DNA of 16,504 nt from Deltaproteobacteria bacterium (lineage in GTDB: Bacteria; Desulfobacterota; Dissulfuribacteria; Dissulfuribacterales; S140-46): the NCBI GenBank assembly GCA_015491585.1, contig WFVQ01000152.1:1-16504 (forward strand). The letters are read 5' to 3'. The position numbers were made by a program, and so were the translations under genes. Shown one piece after another: positions 1-7,559 of this stretch. The first letter of the stretch is position 1, and each line of letters opens with the position of its first letter. A model generated the notes under the pieces. The model made no database searches, had not been told where the DNA came from, and was given only the letters and a program-made list of their open reading frames with translations.

Positions 1-38
1 TTTCATTATTGCGGAACAATTGTTGAATATAAATTCAA

Positions 39-1982
39 TTAATATAGCTTAGGCATTGCATTTATTACATACAAAGCCTCGTCCAGATCGAATCCCACCA
101 GATAGGCATATTCTCTCATCGACGCATAACGGGGTTGATTATCCCTTTCTGCAAGCTTCAAGGCCTCCTCGCGGGTTATCATCCCCTCCCTCACCTGATT
201 GCTTCTCAGAGCATCATTCTCGCTGAAACCGGCGACTGTATAATAAATATAGTTGTAGAAGGCGGCTGTACCGTCGCCTATACGCCAAGTAGTGTCGGTA
301 TCAGTAGCAACCTCCCAGTTATATTCTTTATGCAAAACCTCATCTATCTTCTTCTCATCCCATGGAATATAGCGATACAGCCAAACAAAGTTATGCTTCA
401 TGATATATGAAGAATAGAAGGCGTGAAGTGTATCGAAAAGGGATTTGTTCAAATATGCTGGATTTGTCAGAAACTGACCCGCATAATAAAGAGCAATCTG
501 CAGCTTCCGAAATGAAGAAATATCATAGGTTCTGCCGCTGGCATTCTCGCGCACCCCTGCAAAGCCGGTCTTAAAGCCTGTCTTTTCCAGGGGGTTACCA
601 CCAAGAAATGCCAATTCCACCCCGAAACGACGTCTCAGCTGTTCCAAATAATAGAAATATTGTTTATCTCCTGCCATGAAAAGGGGAATCATACCGAGAG
701 ACGGCCGTTTCAACCATGCAAGCACATTCCTCCTGATATTCTTTCGCTTCTCTTTTATATCTGCGGAGACAATTATATGCTCCACTCCCAACTTGCCTGT
801 CAGCCGTGCCTGATTGCGCCTGGCCAAATCTGTTATCATTCCCCAATCATAAGAATAGGCAACGGGATTAAGCCCTAACTCCCGTTTTACATAGTGCAAC
901 ATATACGAACTGTCTCTGCCGCCACTAAAGGCGACGACGCAGTCAGGAGTTCCATCGTTCCTCCGTACCTTTTCCGCCAAGTCCCGCAGCGCCTCCTCAC
1001 CCTTAAGCTCGATGCGCTTATATTCTCTGCACACATTGCAAACTCCCTGCTCGTCGAAACTTATCATGGGAAAGGTCTCAGGGAGAATACACCTTGTGCA
1101 GCGCCGCAGCCTTCGTCTTCGCTCTTCGTCGTTGGACGAAAGATCCAACAAGCGATATTTCACGACGCCAGGAGCACCATCTATAGAACTCTTAGTTTCT
1201 AGTTGATCGGACGGACGATCGAATCGAAAGGGCATAACATTTGAAGTTTTAAGATCTATAATGAGTGCTGATCCTGGTTTGAGATGGGATATATTGCACT
1301 TGCCCACCTCATTTTCTATCCTTGTCTTGGAAAAAAACTCCTGCAATATATACTGCTCTGATGCAAAAAAATGAGTCTTCCCGCTTTCACTAGAGGCGGT
1401 GTAGAGAGACCCTGTATTTGTTGCCAACACCACTACAGGAAGATCCTCAAAAAAAAGCGCTACGGATGCGGCCCCTTCAATCTCGCTGTAGGTCGTACTC
1501 AGCGCCTTTTTTAATCCATATCCTCGTTTCAGATAGAGCCTGAGCAGACTTAAAAGAACCTCTGTATCCACCTCAGAAATCCGCGTTATCTCCGGATTTG
1601 CCTGCCATAACGCGGCATCATTCACTATGATTCCATTATGTATGCCTACTATTCCATCTTTCACAACAGGTTGATTATTGGCGGATATGCCCTGAAGCCC
1701 GTTCGTTACAAGTCTGGAATGTCCTATCACAGCTAAAGGAGGTCTTATCTCTCCTTTTCCACAAGATGCCCAGAGCTTCTTATATTCGGGCAATTTTATC
1801 AATTTGGCCGCGGGCAAAGGCTGTTTGAAAACCTGCACTGTTTCTCCTGCGATAAGGGCCAGACCCGCAGCCTCTTTGCCTCTTGACTCAGAGAGAAGAA
1901 ATAATTTGTCGATGGCCTTTCTGGCTCCATCGACGTTCAACCCACACTCTTCTCCCAATATCATCCCGAAAATTCCACACAT
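39..1982 (-). CDS. Class II glutamine amidotransferase fused to N-acetyl-sugar amidotransferase (WbpG/PseA-like)
   Basis: A 647-residue fusion. Residues 1 to about 240 are a class II (Ntn) glutamine amidotransferase: the nucleophile Cys2 follows the initiator Met (MCGIFG), with GHSRLVTNG near 87-95, NGIIVN at 116-121 and Asp139. Residues about 290-640 resemble N-acetyl-sugar amidotransferases (WbpG/PseA/WbuX type): a four-cysteine zinc-type site (C295, C298, C315, C318) precedes a PP-loop SGGRDSS at 353-359 that binds ATP. The likely reaction is release of ammonia from glutamine by the N-domain and ATP-dependent formation of an amidine or amide on a sugar by the C-domain. Family members usually draw ammonia from separate HisH/HisF-like partners, so this fusion is unusual. 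The ATG at 1980-1982 has GGAGA 7 nt upstream, and Cys2 requires this start. The gene is the last of the cluster, 31 bp after the enolase-superfamily gene. The domain calls are solid; the sugar substrate is unknown. Confidence 0.85.
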   Translation of the reverse strand: MCGIFGMILGEECGLNVDGARKAIDKLFLLSESRGKEAAGLALIAGETVQVFKQPLPAAKLIKLPEYKKLWASCGKGEIRPPLAVIGHSRLVTNGLQGISANNQPVVKDGIVGIHNGIIVNDAALWQANPEITRISEVDTEVLLSLLRLYLKRGYGLKKALSTTYSEIEGAASVALFFEDLPVVVLATNTGSLYTASSESGKTHFFASEQYILQEFFSKTRIENEVGKCNISHLKPGSALIIDLKTSNVMPFRFDRPSDQLETKSSIDGAPGVVKYRLLDLSSNDEERRRRLRRCTRCILPETFPMISFDEQGVCNVCREYKRIELKGEEALRDLAEKVRRNDGTPDCVVAFSGGRDSSYMLHYVKRELGLNPVAYSYDWGMITDLARRNQARLTGKLGVEHIIVSADIKEKRKNIRRNVLAWLKRPSLGMIPLFMAGDKQYFYYLEQLRRRFGVELAFLGGNPLEKTGFKTGFAGVRENASGRTYDISSFRKLQIALYYAGQFLTNPAYLNKSLFDTLHAFYSSYIMKHNFVWLYRYIPWDEKKIDEVLHKEYNWEVATDTDTTWRIGDGTAAFYNYIYYTVAGFSENDALRSNQVREGMITREEALKLAERDNQPRYASMREYAYLVGFDLDEALYVINAMPKLY

Positions 1983-2013
1983 TGATCATTCTCCAGCCTA
2001 TGGGTATAGCTTA

Positions 2014-3099
2014 CTAACCTCGATCGACCATCCTATACAAGCTGTTGTCGAGACTCCAGGGCTCACGCCCCTCACCTGCAGACCGCCATACCATCCTCCC
2101 TCTTTGAAGCTGTACAGAGGGAGAAACAACGCGTTGGCTAAGTTTGGCAAAACCGTTCCCTTCAGAGGCGCCATAAAACAAGCCAGATGTTATGAAGGCT
2201 ATCCCCTCCAATATGTTTCCTATCTCAGTTGAAACTCCATTTCCCAACACAGTTCTCATTTCGAGTTCCGTAGCGCGCTGAGCCAAGGCCAACACCTCCC
2301 TCAGGCCACGGTGTTTGAACAACTTCAACTTTACGAATGCAGCCCCCACATTAGCGGCCCTCTCGATATCATCCGATGAGACGATGGACTCATCCAGCAT
2401 CATGGGCACATGGCTCATCTCTCCGGTCAGCTTTTCAAACATTCTCCACCCATCTTCATGGACGCCAAACGGTTGTTCCAACAGCTCCACCAGCGAATTT
2501 CTCGGATGGTCCAACACCCTGCAGAAGGTGCTGGCCTCCTCGTAAGTGTAGGCCTGATTTGCATCGAAGCGCAGACTAACCCCTCTCGGAAGCTCATCTA
2601 ACAACAGGCGCGCCGACCTGGTATCCGCCTCTATGTCCTTACCCACCTTAACTTTGATTGTCTTAAAACCCTGCTCTACAGCATCAAGGGCTGCATCGAG
2701 CACCTTTCTGGCATCTCGGCTCGCCGAAACCGCCGACAACAAAGGCACTTCCAAACGATCAGGAAAGACCACCTGCCCCGTTGCCACTTCAAGTGCTGTA
2801 ACAAGGGCAGACAGAGCAAAAGGTGAAGAAGCCAGCCAAGCAGAGGCCTTTATGAAAAGGCTTTCCGCATCCAATCCGATCAGCTTGGGCAAGATACGCT
2901 GAAGATCGTGCAGTATGGACTCTCGCGTCTCGTGAGAATAACCAGGTAATGGTACGACTTCCGCAAATCCGCTCCTCCCATCATCCATATGGAACCGCAC
3001 TACTATGGAATCCACCTCTTTCACTGTGCAGAAGGATAAGACATAGGGCTTCACCAAGGGCACTCTGGCCTCGAGTAGTTCATACGATGAAAGGAGCAT
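2014..3099 (-). CDS. Enolase-superfamily enzyme (MLE / dipeptide epimerase / OSBS-like), substrate unknown
   Basis: 361 residues, the usual length for the muconate-lactonizing/mandelate-racemase branch of the enolase superfamily. An N-terminal capping domain (about 1-120) is followed by a TIM-like barrel. Visible catalytic elements are KVK at K149/K151, metal ligands in DAN (D179), EQP (E208) and LDES (D236/E237), and a lysine at K259 that should be the second acid/base. Near the C-terminus is GNGVSTEIGN. The superfamily abstracts a proton alpha to a carboxylate, leading to racemization, epimerization, cycloisomerization or dehydration. The position after K259 reads KHRG where relatives commonly have a GG pair. 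It starts 2 bp after the flavoprotein stop codon, with only a weak ribosome-binding site (GAAG/TAGAG), so translational coupling is likely. MenC (o-succinylbenzoate synthase) is a possible alternative, but no other men gene is nearby. The glycan-cluster context suggests it acts on a sugar acid or amino-acid/dipeptide moiety; this is inference. Confidence 0.8.
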   Translation of the reverse strand: MLLSSYELLEARVPLVKPYVLSFCTVKEVDSIVVRFHMDDGRSGFAEVVPLPGYSHETRESILHDLQRILPKLIGLDAESLFIKASAWLASSPFALSALVTALEVATGQVVFPDRLEVPLLSAVSASRDARKVLDAALDAVEQGFKTIKVKVGKDIEADTRSARLLLDELPRGVSLRFDANQAYTYEEASTFCRVLDHPRNSLVELLEQPFGVHEDGWRMFEKLTGEMSHVPMMLDESIVSSDDIERAANVGAAFVKLKLFKHRGLREVLALAQRATELEMRTVLGNGVSTEIGNILEGIAFITSGLFYGASEGNGFAKLSQRVVSPSVQLQRGRMVWRSAGEGREPWSLDNSLYRMVDRG

Positions 3100-3101
3100 C
3101 T

Positions 3102-4613
3102 CTACACTTCAATGCCAAGTCTGCGCTGAGCCGCCTCTCTCTGTCTGTAGAGGCGATCCTCCTGAATGATTCGCCGCCTCTCTTGCACCGAGAGTTCCCG
3201 GTCCTTGGCAGCCGACAATATATATCCAACAGGATTATAAGATACCACGTTGGGACATTTTAGCAGGGCAAACAACCTGCCAGCGGCCAAGCCTCGACAC
3301 TGCTCCAATACCTCTGTCCACCTTTCAGGAAGCTCATCTTCGTTGAGAAGGGTGCCACGATGAATGTAACCGATGATTGGTCTTAGCAACACTGTGTGAT
3401 GCCTTATCAGGGAAGTGTAAATACGCATGGACATATTTTCACTTGCCCCCAACTCCTCAAACACCAGTGGCATAATCGCCACATCAGTAAACAAATAGTC
3501 TCCCCGCCTGAGATATCTTGTACGCTCTATGAAACGTTGATACACGGTGCGCAACCCGGCCCTATTTTGGGTTGACAGGACCACTGGCACTATGAGATCC
3601 CTATCCAGGAACCGTTCATGATACCGGTGGAGAGGATCATCTTGCACCTTGATCATACATCGATACTCTTTATCTGGACCAACGGAGGTAGGACAGATAT
3701 CACAAGCCATACATCTGGTCACTGGATGCCGATGAAGCTCCAAGATGTCTGCATCCATCCCCTCCGCCGACCGAACGAGACGCTCCACCTGTCGCATAGC
3801 GAACCCATCCTCGGTATCCTGAAGGATCCAGAACGCCACTCGCAGATCATCAATAAGCTGTACCCCTTGAGCAAGGGCACATTCAACGACTATGCGCCCA
3901 ATACGCCGTCCTGTTCCTATTGCGGTCCTTAGGCCATATTCATCCTTAGACCCCTCTCCGACATCTCCTGCCACTATAGTCCCTCCATATTGAGAGGTGG
4001 TCTCTGTATCGTTACCAAGGCCAAGCATACCTATGCCGACCATCTCGAGAAGCTGATAGATTAAGGTTGTCTCCTGGCCTCCATTGCGCTTGGCACCCAC
4101 CACGACACCGGCCATAGGCTTGCCGCGCAAATGGTGCATCAACTCCATATCTTTGCGAATAAATTCTATGAGGTCACTTGCGAGAGAACTCCTGTCACCA
4201 AAATAGACGGGGGTACACAGCAGAAGTCCATCTGCCTCCATAATCTTGGCCTTGAGTGCGTCGAGCTCCCGCCCTTCCCCTTTTGGACTAAAGAAGCTTG
4301 ATAAGGGTACATAGTCTATGTCACATCCTTTCTGCACGGCTCCCCAAAGGGCAGCGGTCATTCCCACCTCGGAGTTGCACAGCCCGCGATCCCCAGCGGT
4401 CTTCCTGAGATTGCGATAGATGGTTTCAAAAGGCAAACCTTCCTTTCTGCCCGCATCAAGAAAATGCTTGTAGTGGACTTGGGCCTCATCCGCCACGAAC
4501 CGCAACAGTTCGTCCTCGTTCTCTATCGACCGGATCCGATCGAGTAGCTTATCCACCCCTTTGCCCCACCTGGCATTGCGGAGGCTGGCACTGACGGCTA
4601 AAACCTTGGGCAT
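3102..4613 (-). CDS. Double flavodoxin-fold (NADPH-dependent FMN reductase-like) flavoprotein
   Basis: 503 residues with two flavodoxin-like units in tandem. The first (about 1-250) begins KVLAVSASLRN, typical of the FMN-phosphate loop of FMN reductases. It has CTPVYFGDRSSL around 133-144 and KRNGGQETT around 175-183, and seems to carry a helical insertion near residues 20-75. The second (about 255-430) begins VAFWILQDTEDG and contains Cys301, 304, 307 and 319 (CX2CX2CX11C) followed by DD. In iron-sulfur flavoproteins a similar compact cysteine motif binds a [4Fe-4S] cluster, so the second unit may be an Isf-like electron-transfer domain. The C-terminal 70 residues are basic and show no domain I recognise. 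ATG at 4613 is supported by AGGAAGGAG upstream. It lies 44 bp after the ATP-grasp gene and 2 bp before the enolase-superfamily gene. It probably supplies electrons to, or directly reduces, an intermediate made by this cluster; partner and substrate are unknown. Confidence 0.78.
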   Translation of the reverse strand: MPKVLAVSASLRNARWGKGVDKLLDRIRSIENEDELLRFVADEAQVHYKHFLDAGRKEGLPFETIYRNLRKTAGDRGLCNSEVGMTAALWGAVQKGCDIDYVPLSSFFSPKGEGRELDALKAKIMEADGLLLCTPVYFGDRSSLASDLIEFIRKDMELMHHLRGKPMAGVVVGAKRNGGQETTLIYQLLEMVGIGMLGLGNDTETTSQYGGTIVAGDVGEGSKDEYGLRTAIGTGRRIGRIVVECALAQGVQLIDDLRVAFWILQDTEDGFAMRQVERLVRSAEGMDADILELHRHPVTRCMACDICPTSVGPDKEYRCMIKVQDDPLHRYHERFLDRDLIVPVVLSTQNRAGLRTVYQRFIERTRYLRRGDYLFTDVAIMPLVFEELGASENMSMRIYTSLIRHHTVLLRPIIGYIHRGTLLNEDELPERWTEVLEQCRGLAAGRLFALLKCPNVVSYNPVGYILSAAKDRELSVQERRRIIQEDRLYRQREAAQRRLGIEV

Positions 4614-4657
4614 GTATAACTCCTTCCTGACAAACGACTATGCATGGCAAGTGGGAA

Positions 4658-5809
4658 TCACAACTCTGCCTTATCCAGAATAATTCCCACCAGATGGGGC
4701 ATGTCGGCGATATTCAAATTACTCATAACCCGTTTTGCCCCATGCCTATCGAAAGTTTCTGAAATCCTCCTTTTGAGCGTGGAAAGGTTGCGTGGCCTCT
4801 GTATCCAATTAAATACACACTCAGGGAAAAGCCATCTGTACAGAAGCCCAACCTCGTAATCATCATTCGCTGGCACATCGCCTGAGCCCAGAAAGACGTC
4901 CACAGTCTGCTGAGGCACATTAAGGCCAGCGGCCACCGTCAAAAAAGTGGTCCCCCATATCTTTGGATTGCACTCTATGAGAAAGTATCTGCCATCCTCG
5001 GTCTTCATGAAATCGAACTCCGCCGCTCCGTTCCATTTAAAGTGCTCCAGGATGCGCCTGGCATATTCCCGAGGCTCAGGTTCGTCGGTCGTGATATTAA
5101 CTATCCCGCCTCCACCGAAATCATAAAGGCTCTTCAAACGCTGCTGGGACAAAAGAGATAGTACCCTCCCCTGTTGTGCACAGGATGTCACATCGTGCAA
5201 GGCTCCATCCACCTTCTCCTGGACCATATAGCTTCCGTCGAGCTTGATATCAGACAGCCATTTTCGCAGGTCATCATGGGTGGAAAAAAAGTGAACCCCT
5301 ATCGCAGCATAGGCCTTTCTCGGTTTGGCCACAACGGGATAACTCAACTCCGCCAGTCGGTCATCCATACTATCTGTGCCATCCAGCAATACAGAATGGG
5401 GAACCGGTATATCAAGTTCCAGGGCCATCTCATAAGTGAACCATTTGTCCGTAAGCATCTCCAGTTTTTTGTAATCCTCTACCAACGCCTTCGCCCCTGT
5501 AGCGGCCTCAATATCATGCTTCGCCATAGAAAGACTGTTAGTTATCACTGTACCGGATGCCATCACACCATCGATCTCTAGACGTCTGCAGATTTCTATA
5601 ATGTCACTCTTAAAACCCTCAAAATCATCTGACGGGCTCCTGTGACGTACGATGGACTTTATCCTTCTGTGTCGGAAGAATCGGTCAGGCCTGCACAACA
5701 GATAGCTATCTCTCTCGACTGCGCCTCCGAAAATTTCAATGGATGGATCCAAGGCCTTGACTATTGCCAGTGAATTTCTGCTGTAACAATTGAGCACCAA
5801 CAACCTCAT
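4658..5809 (-). CDS. ATP-grasp family ligase
   Basis: 383 residues from the preferred start. The N-terminal Rossmann-like pre-ATP-grasp domain begins MRLLVLNCYSRNSLA. The ATP-grasp core follows: TDKW near 120-123, the ATP-binding lysine in VVAKPRK (about 162), a hinge QEKVDG (about 197-202), and the metal-binding FLIECNPKIWG (E279, N281), close to the CarB/PylC-like branch. Such enzymes activate a carboxylate as acyl phosphate and join it to an amine or other nucleophile. The glycine loop after the lysine (RKAYAAIG) is poorer in glycine than usual. Two starts are possible: ATG at 5824, overlapping the deacetylase stop as ATGA, or ATG at 5809, which has AGAGGAAG 4 nt upstream and gives the typical short N-terminus; I prefer 5809. 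In the glycan cluster it could attach an amino acid or other acid to a sugar amine, but the substrate is unknown. Confidence 0.82.
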   Translation of the reverse strand: MRLLVLNCYSRNSLAIVKALDPSIEIFGGAVERDSYLLCRPDRFFRHRRIKSIVRHRSPSDDFEGFKSDIIEICRRLEIDGVMASGTVITNSLSMAKHDIEAATGAKALVEDYKKLEMLTDKWFTYEMALELDIPVPHSVLLDGTDSMDDRLAELSYPVVAKPRKAYAAIGVHFFSTHDDLRKWLSDIKLDGSYMVQEKVDGALHDVTSCAQQGRVLSLLSQQRLKSLYDFGGGGIVNITTDEPEPREYARRILEHFKWNGAAEFDFMKTEDGRYFLIECNPKIWGTTFLTVAAGLNVPQQTVDVFLGSGDVPANDDYEVGLLYRWLFPECVFNWIQRPRNLSTLKRRISETFDRHGAKRVMSNLNIADMPHLVGIILDKAEL

Positions 5810-5813
5810 AAAT

Positions 5814-5821
5814 CTTCCTCT
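5814..5821 (-). promoter_or_regulatory. Ribosome-binding site deciding the ATP-grasp gene start
   Basis: AGAGGAAG lies on the minus strand 4 nt before ATG 5809, inside the longer reading frame that starts at 5824. It overlaps the last bases of the deacetylase stop region, and it is the main reason for choosing the shorter protein. Confidence 0.55.
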
Positions 5822-6591
5822 CATTTCAAATCCGCATTCCTTGCCTTTCTCAAAATAAGTTTGGCGATGTTAATGGCTTTGTCAGTAGCCAGCACCTGAA
5901 TCCATCCAGCGAAACTACGGCTCCACCTCTCAGGATGTGTGGAGATCACAACATCCAGTGGTTGGCGGTCAAGAAAGGCGATCAGATCGTGGGTAGAAGC
6001 AATCCCTTTCGGCGGCTTTACACCCTCTGGAAAATCACGGATATTGTCATCCATGCTCCAAGATCGCCCAGTATCCGAGAAATAGAGAAACCGATTCCAG
6101 TCCAGATCGAGATAAGCCTCTATCAAGATGCCCAGCGTCCTATAATCATATTGACGCCACAAATCTCTATTGTCCCAGGGCGAGAAAGGACGCCCATGCA
6201 TGGCTATTGAAGAGATGCCGCCGAATTCGTGAAAGCGCCGCACCCCCTCTATGAACAGATTCCAGCCCGCCTCCATATCTCCCTTAGCATCTGAGAGGGA
6301 TTCATAGTGATAACCCACTTCATGTCCCAATGATATGACCCTTGATATTGCACCTTTGGAAAAGGAACATGGTTTGACCCTAAAAAAATAGGTACTCCGC
6401 ACTCCATATTCCGCTTCCAGCTCGGCCAGTTTTACGCTACGAGAAGGTAAACGGTCCACATCGTGACGAAGCAGTACCACGGGCACGCTCTTCTCCACCT
6501 CTTTTGCATAGGCAGAGAAGGTAAGAAACGAGTATCCGCGCTCCAACAATGTTTGCAGCAAGCGAGCATAAACTGCGTGGGTAAAATCCAT
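5821..6591 (-). CDS. NodB-like polysaccharide deacetylase family protein
   Basis: 256 residues, with no signal peptide. RHDVD at 42-46 is the first metal/catalytic motif of the carbohydrate esterase 4 (NodB) fold, followed by STYFF at 66-70, GHEVGYHYE at 89-97, a conserved MHG at 131-133 and THPERW at 218-223. The canonical second motif is HxxxH. Here H95 is followed four residues later by Leu99, so the second histidine is absent and Glu97 sits where this cluster-associated subgroup shows HYE. Members are found in surface-polysaccharide loci and are presumed to remove an N- or O-acyl group from a sugar, probably in the cytoplasm given the lack of a signal peptide. ATG 6591 is 3 bp after the glycosyltransferase stop, with AAGGA about 13 nt upstream. 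The fold is well supported; the activity is inferred. Confidence 0.82.
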   Translation of the reverse strand: MDFTHAVYARLLQTLLERGYSFLTFSAYAKEVEKSVPVVLLRHDVDRLPSRSVKLAELEAEYGVRSTYFFRVKPCSFSKGAISRVISLGHEVGYHYESLSDAKGDMEAGWNLFIEGVRRFHEFGGISSIAMHGRPFSPWDNRDLWRQYDYRTLGILIEAYLDLDWNRFLYFSDTGRSWSMDDNIRDFPEGVKPPKGIASTHDLIAFLDRQPLDVVISTHPERWSRSFAGWIQVLATDKAINIAKLILRKARNADLK

Positions 6592-6594
6592 ATA

Positions 6595-7542
6595 TCAGCG
6601 CAAATCCTTATTGATCTCCATGTCGAACCACATGCCGAAGAAAATAGACTGCATCCCCGTGGCAAAAGTAAACATCCAGGCCAGAGAAGACATCTCAGGA
6701 GCATATCCCATACGTGTCCACAGCCAAATAACGTGAAAGAAAAAAAAGACATTCATCGCCAGCAGGGCAAATCCCAAAAGATAAAAGAACACCAAGGGAT
6801 GGAAGTCACGGACGACATATTTCTGGAACAACCGACGCCAAAACCCCTTGAACAGCAGAAAAGCTATAGAAAATATGACTTTGTATATTTTTATCCCCGA
6901 CTTCTCTCCCACATTGTATACTGGTTTTATGGGAACATCTCTAACCTTAAAACCCTCTATATTCAGCCTAATCAACAGATCATTTGGCTGGCCGTAGCGC
7001 TTGTACATCTTGTCCCAATCTATGGTGTGCAGCGCTTTCTTGTTTATGGCCGTATAACCTGTTTGAGAATCTACTACGTGCCAGTAACCCGAAGCTATTT
7101 TCGTCAATAGAGAAAGAATTGCATTGCCAAAAAATCTAACCTTAGGGATAAGCTGAAACGCTTCACCAGACGCAAGCCTGTTACCCTTCGAATAGTCGAC
7201 CTCTCCAGAGACAACAGGGTCCAGCAGGCCAGGCAAGTCGTCGGGATCCATCTGCCCATCTCCAGCCATTACCACTGCCACATCCATATCATTATCTCTG
7301 GCCCACTTGTAACCATTGGCTATTGCCCCACCAACCCCTTGGTTAACTTCGTTCCTGAGCAGTATCACCCTTGCGTCCTTCTCCCGATATTCAAGCACAA
7401 CATCGGGAGTTGTATCACTACTGCAGTCGTCTACGACGACTATTTTATCCACGAAGTCTGGCATTGTCTCGATGACCTTGCCAATCTGACTCTCCTCATT
7501 GTATGCTGGCACCACTACGCAAATCTTCTTCCCTTTGTACAC
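6595..7542 (-). CDS. Membrane-anchored family 2 glycosyltransferase (DPM1-like)
   Basis: 315 residues from a GTG start. The GT-A fold begins KICVVVPAYNEE, then IVVVDDCSSD (34-43), NQGVGGAIANGY (67-78) and the acidic DGQMDPDD (95-102) that should bind the nucleotide-sugar metal. QTGYTAINKKA (160-170) and YGQPNDLLIRL follow. Two hydrophobic segments at about 248-275 and 286-306 anchor the C-terminus in the inner membrane. The layout matches polyprenyl-phosphate glycosyltransferases, which move a sugar from a nucleotide donor to a lipid-phosphate carrier. The reading frame is open upstream to 7659 within the asparagine-synthase gene. GTG at 7542 is preferred because GGGGAGGAG sits just before it and the GT-A fold begins there directly. 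The gap to asnB is then 17 bp. Donor and acceptor cannot be told. Confidence 0.85.
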   Translation of the reverse strand: MYKGKKICVVVPAYNEESQIGKVIETMPDFVDKIVVVDDCSSDTTPDVVLEYREKDARVILLRNEVNQGVGGAIANGYKWARDNDMDVAVVMAGDGQMDPDDLPGLLDPVVSGEVDYSKGNRLASGEAFQLIPKVRFFGNAILSLLTKIASGYWHVVDSQTGYTAINKKALHTIDWDKMYKRYGQPNDLLIRLNIEGFKVRDVPIKPVYNVGEKSGIKIYKVIFSIAFLLFKGFWRRLFQKYVVRDFHPLVFFYLLGFALLAMNVFFFFHVIWLWTRMGYAPEMSSLAWMFTFATGMQSIFFGMWFDMEINKDLR

Positions 7543-7544
7543 AG

Positions 7545-7553
7545 CTCCTCCCC
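7545..7553 (-). promoter_or_regulatory. Strong ribosome-binding site fixing a GTG start for the glycosyltransferase
   Basis: GGGGAGGAG on the minus strand, with its GGAGG core 4 nt from GTG 7542. It lies in the 17-bp gap after the asnB stop codon and supports an internal GTG start over the longer frame that overlaps asnB. Confidence 0.6.
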
Positions 7554-7559
7554 ACCATA

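Noticed and set aside
23..38. TTGAAT/ATTCAA inverted repeat just after the last gene's stop codon, as a terminator
   Set aside because: The stem is only 6 bp, all but two pairs A-T, and no T-run follows on the minus strand.
2014..3099. menC (o-succinylbenzoate synthase) for the enolase-superfamily gene
   Set aside because: No other men genes are near, and the neighbours are glycan genes; it is kept only as an alternative.
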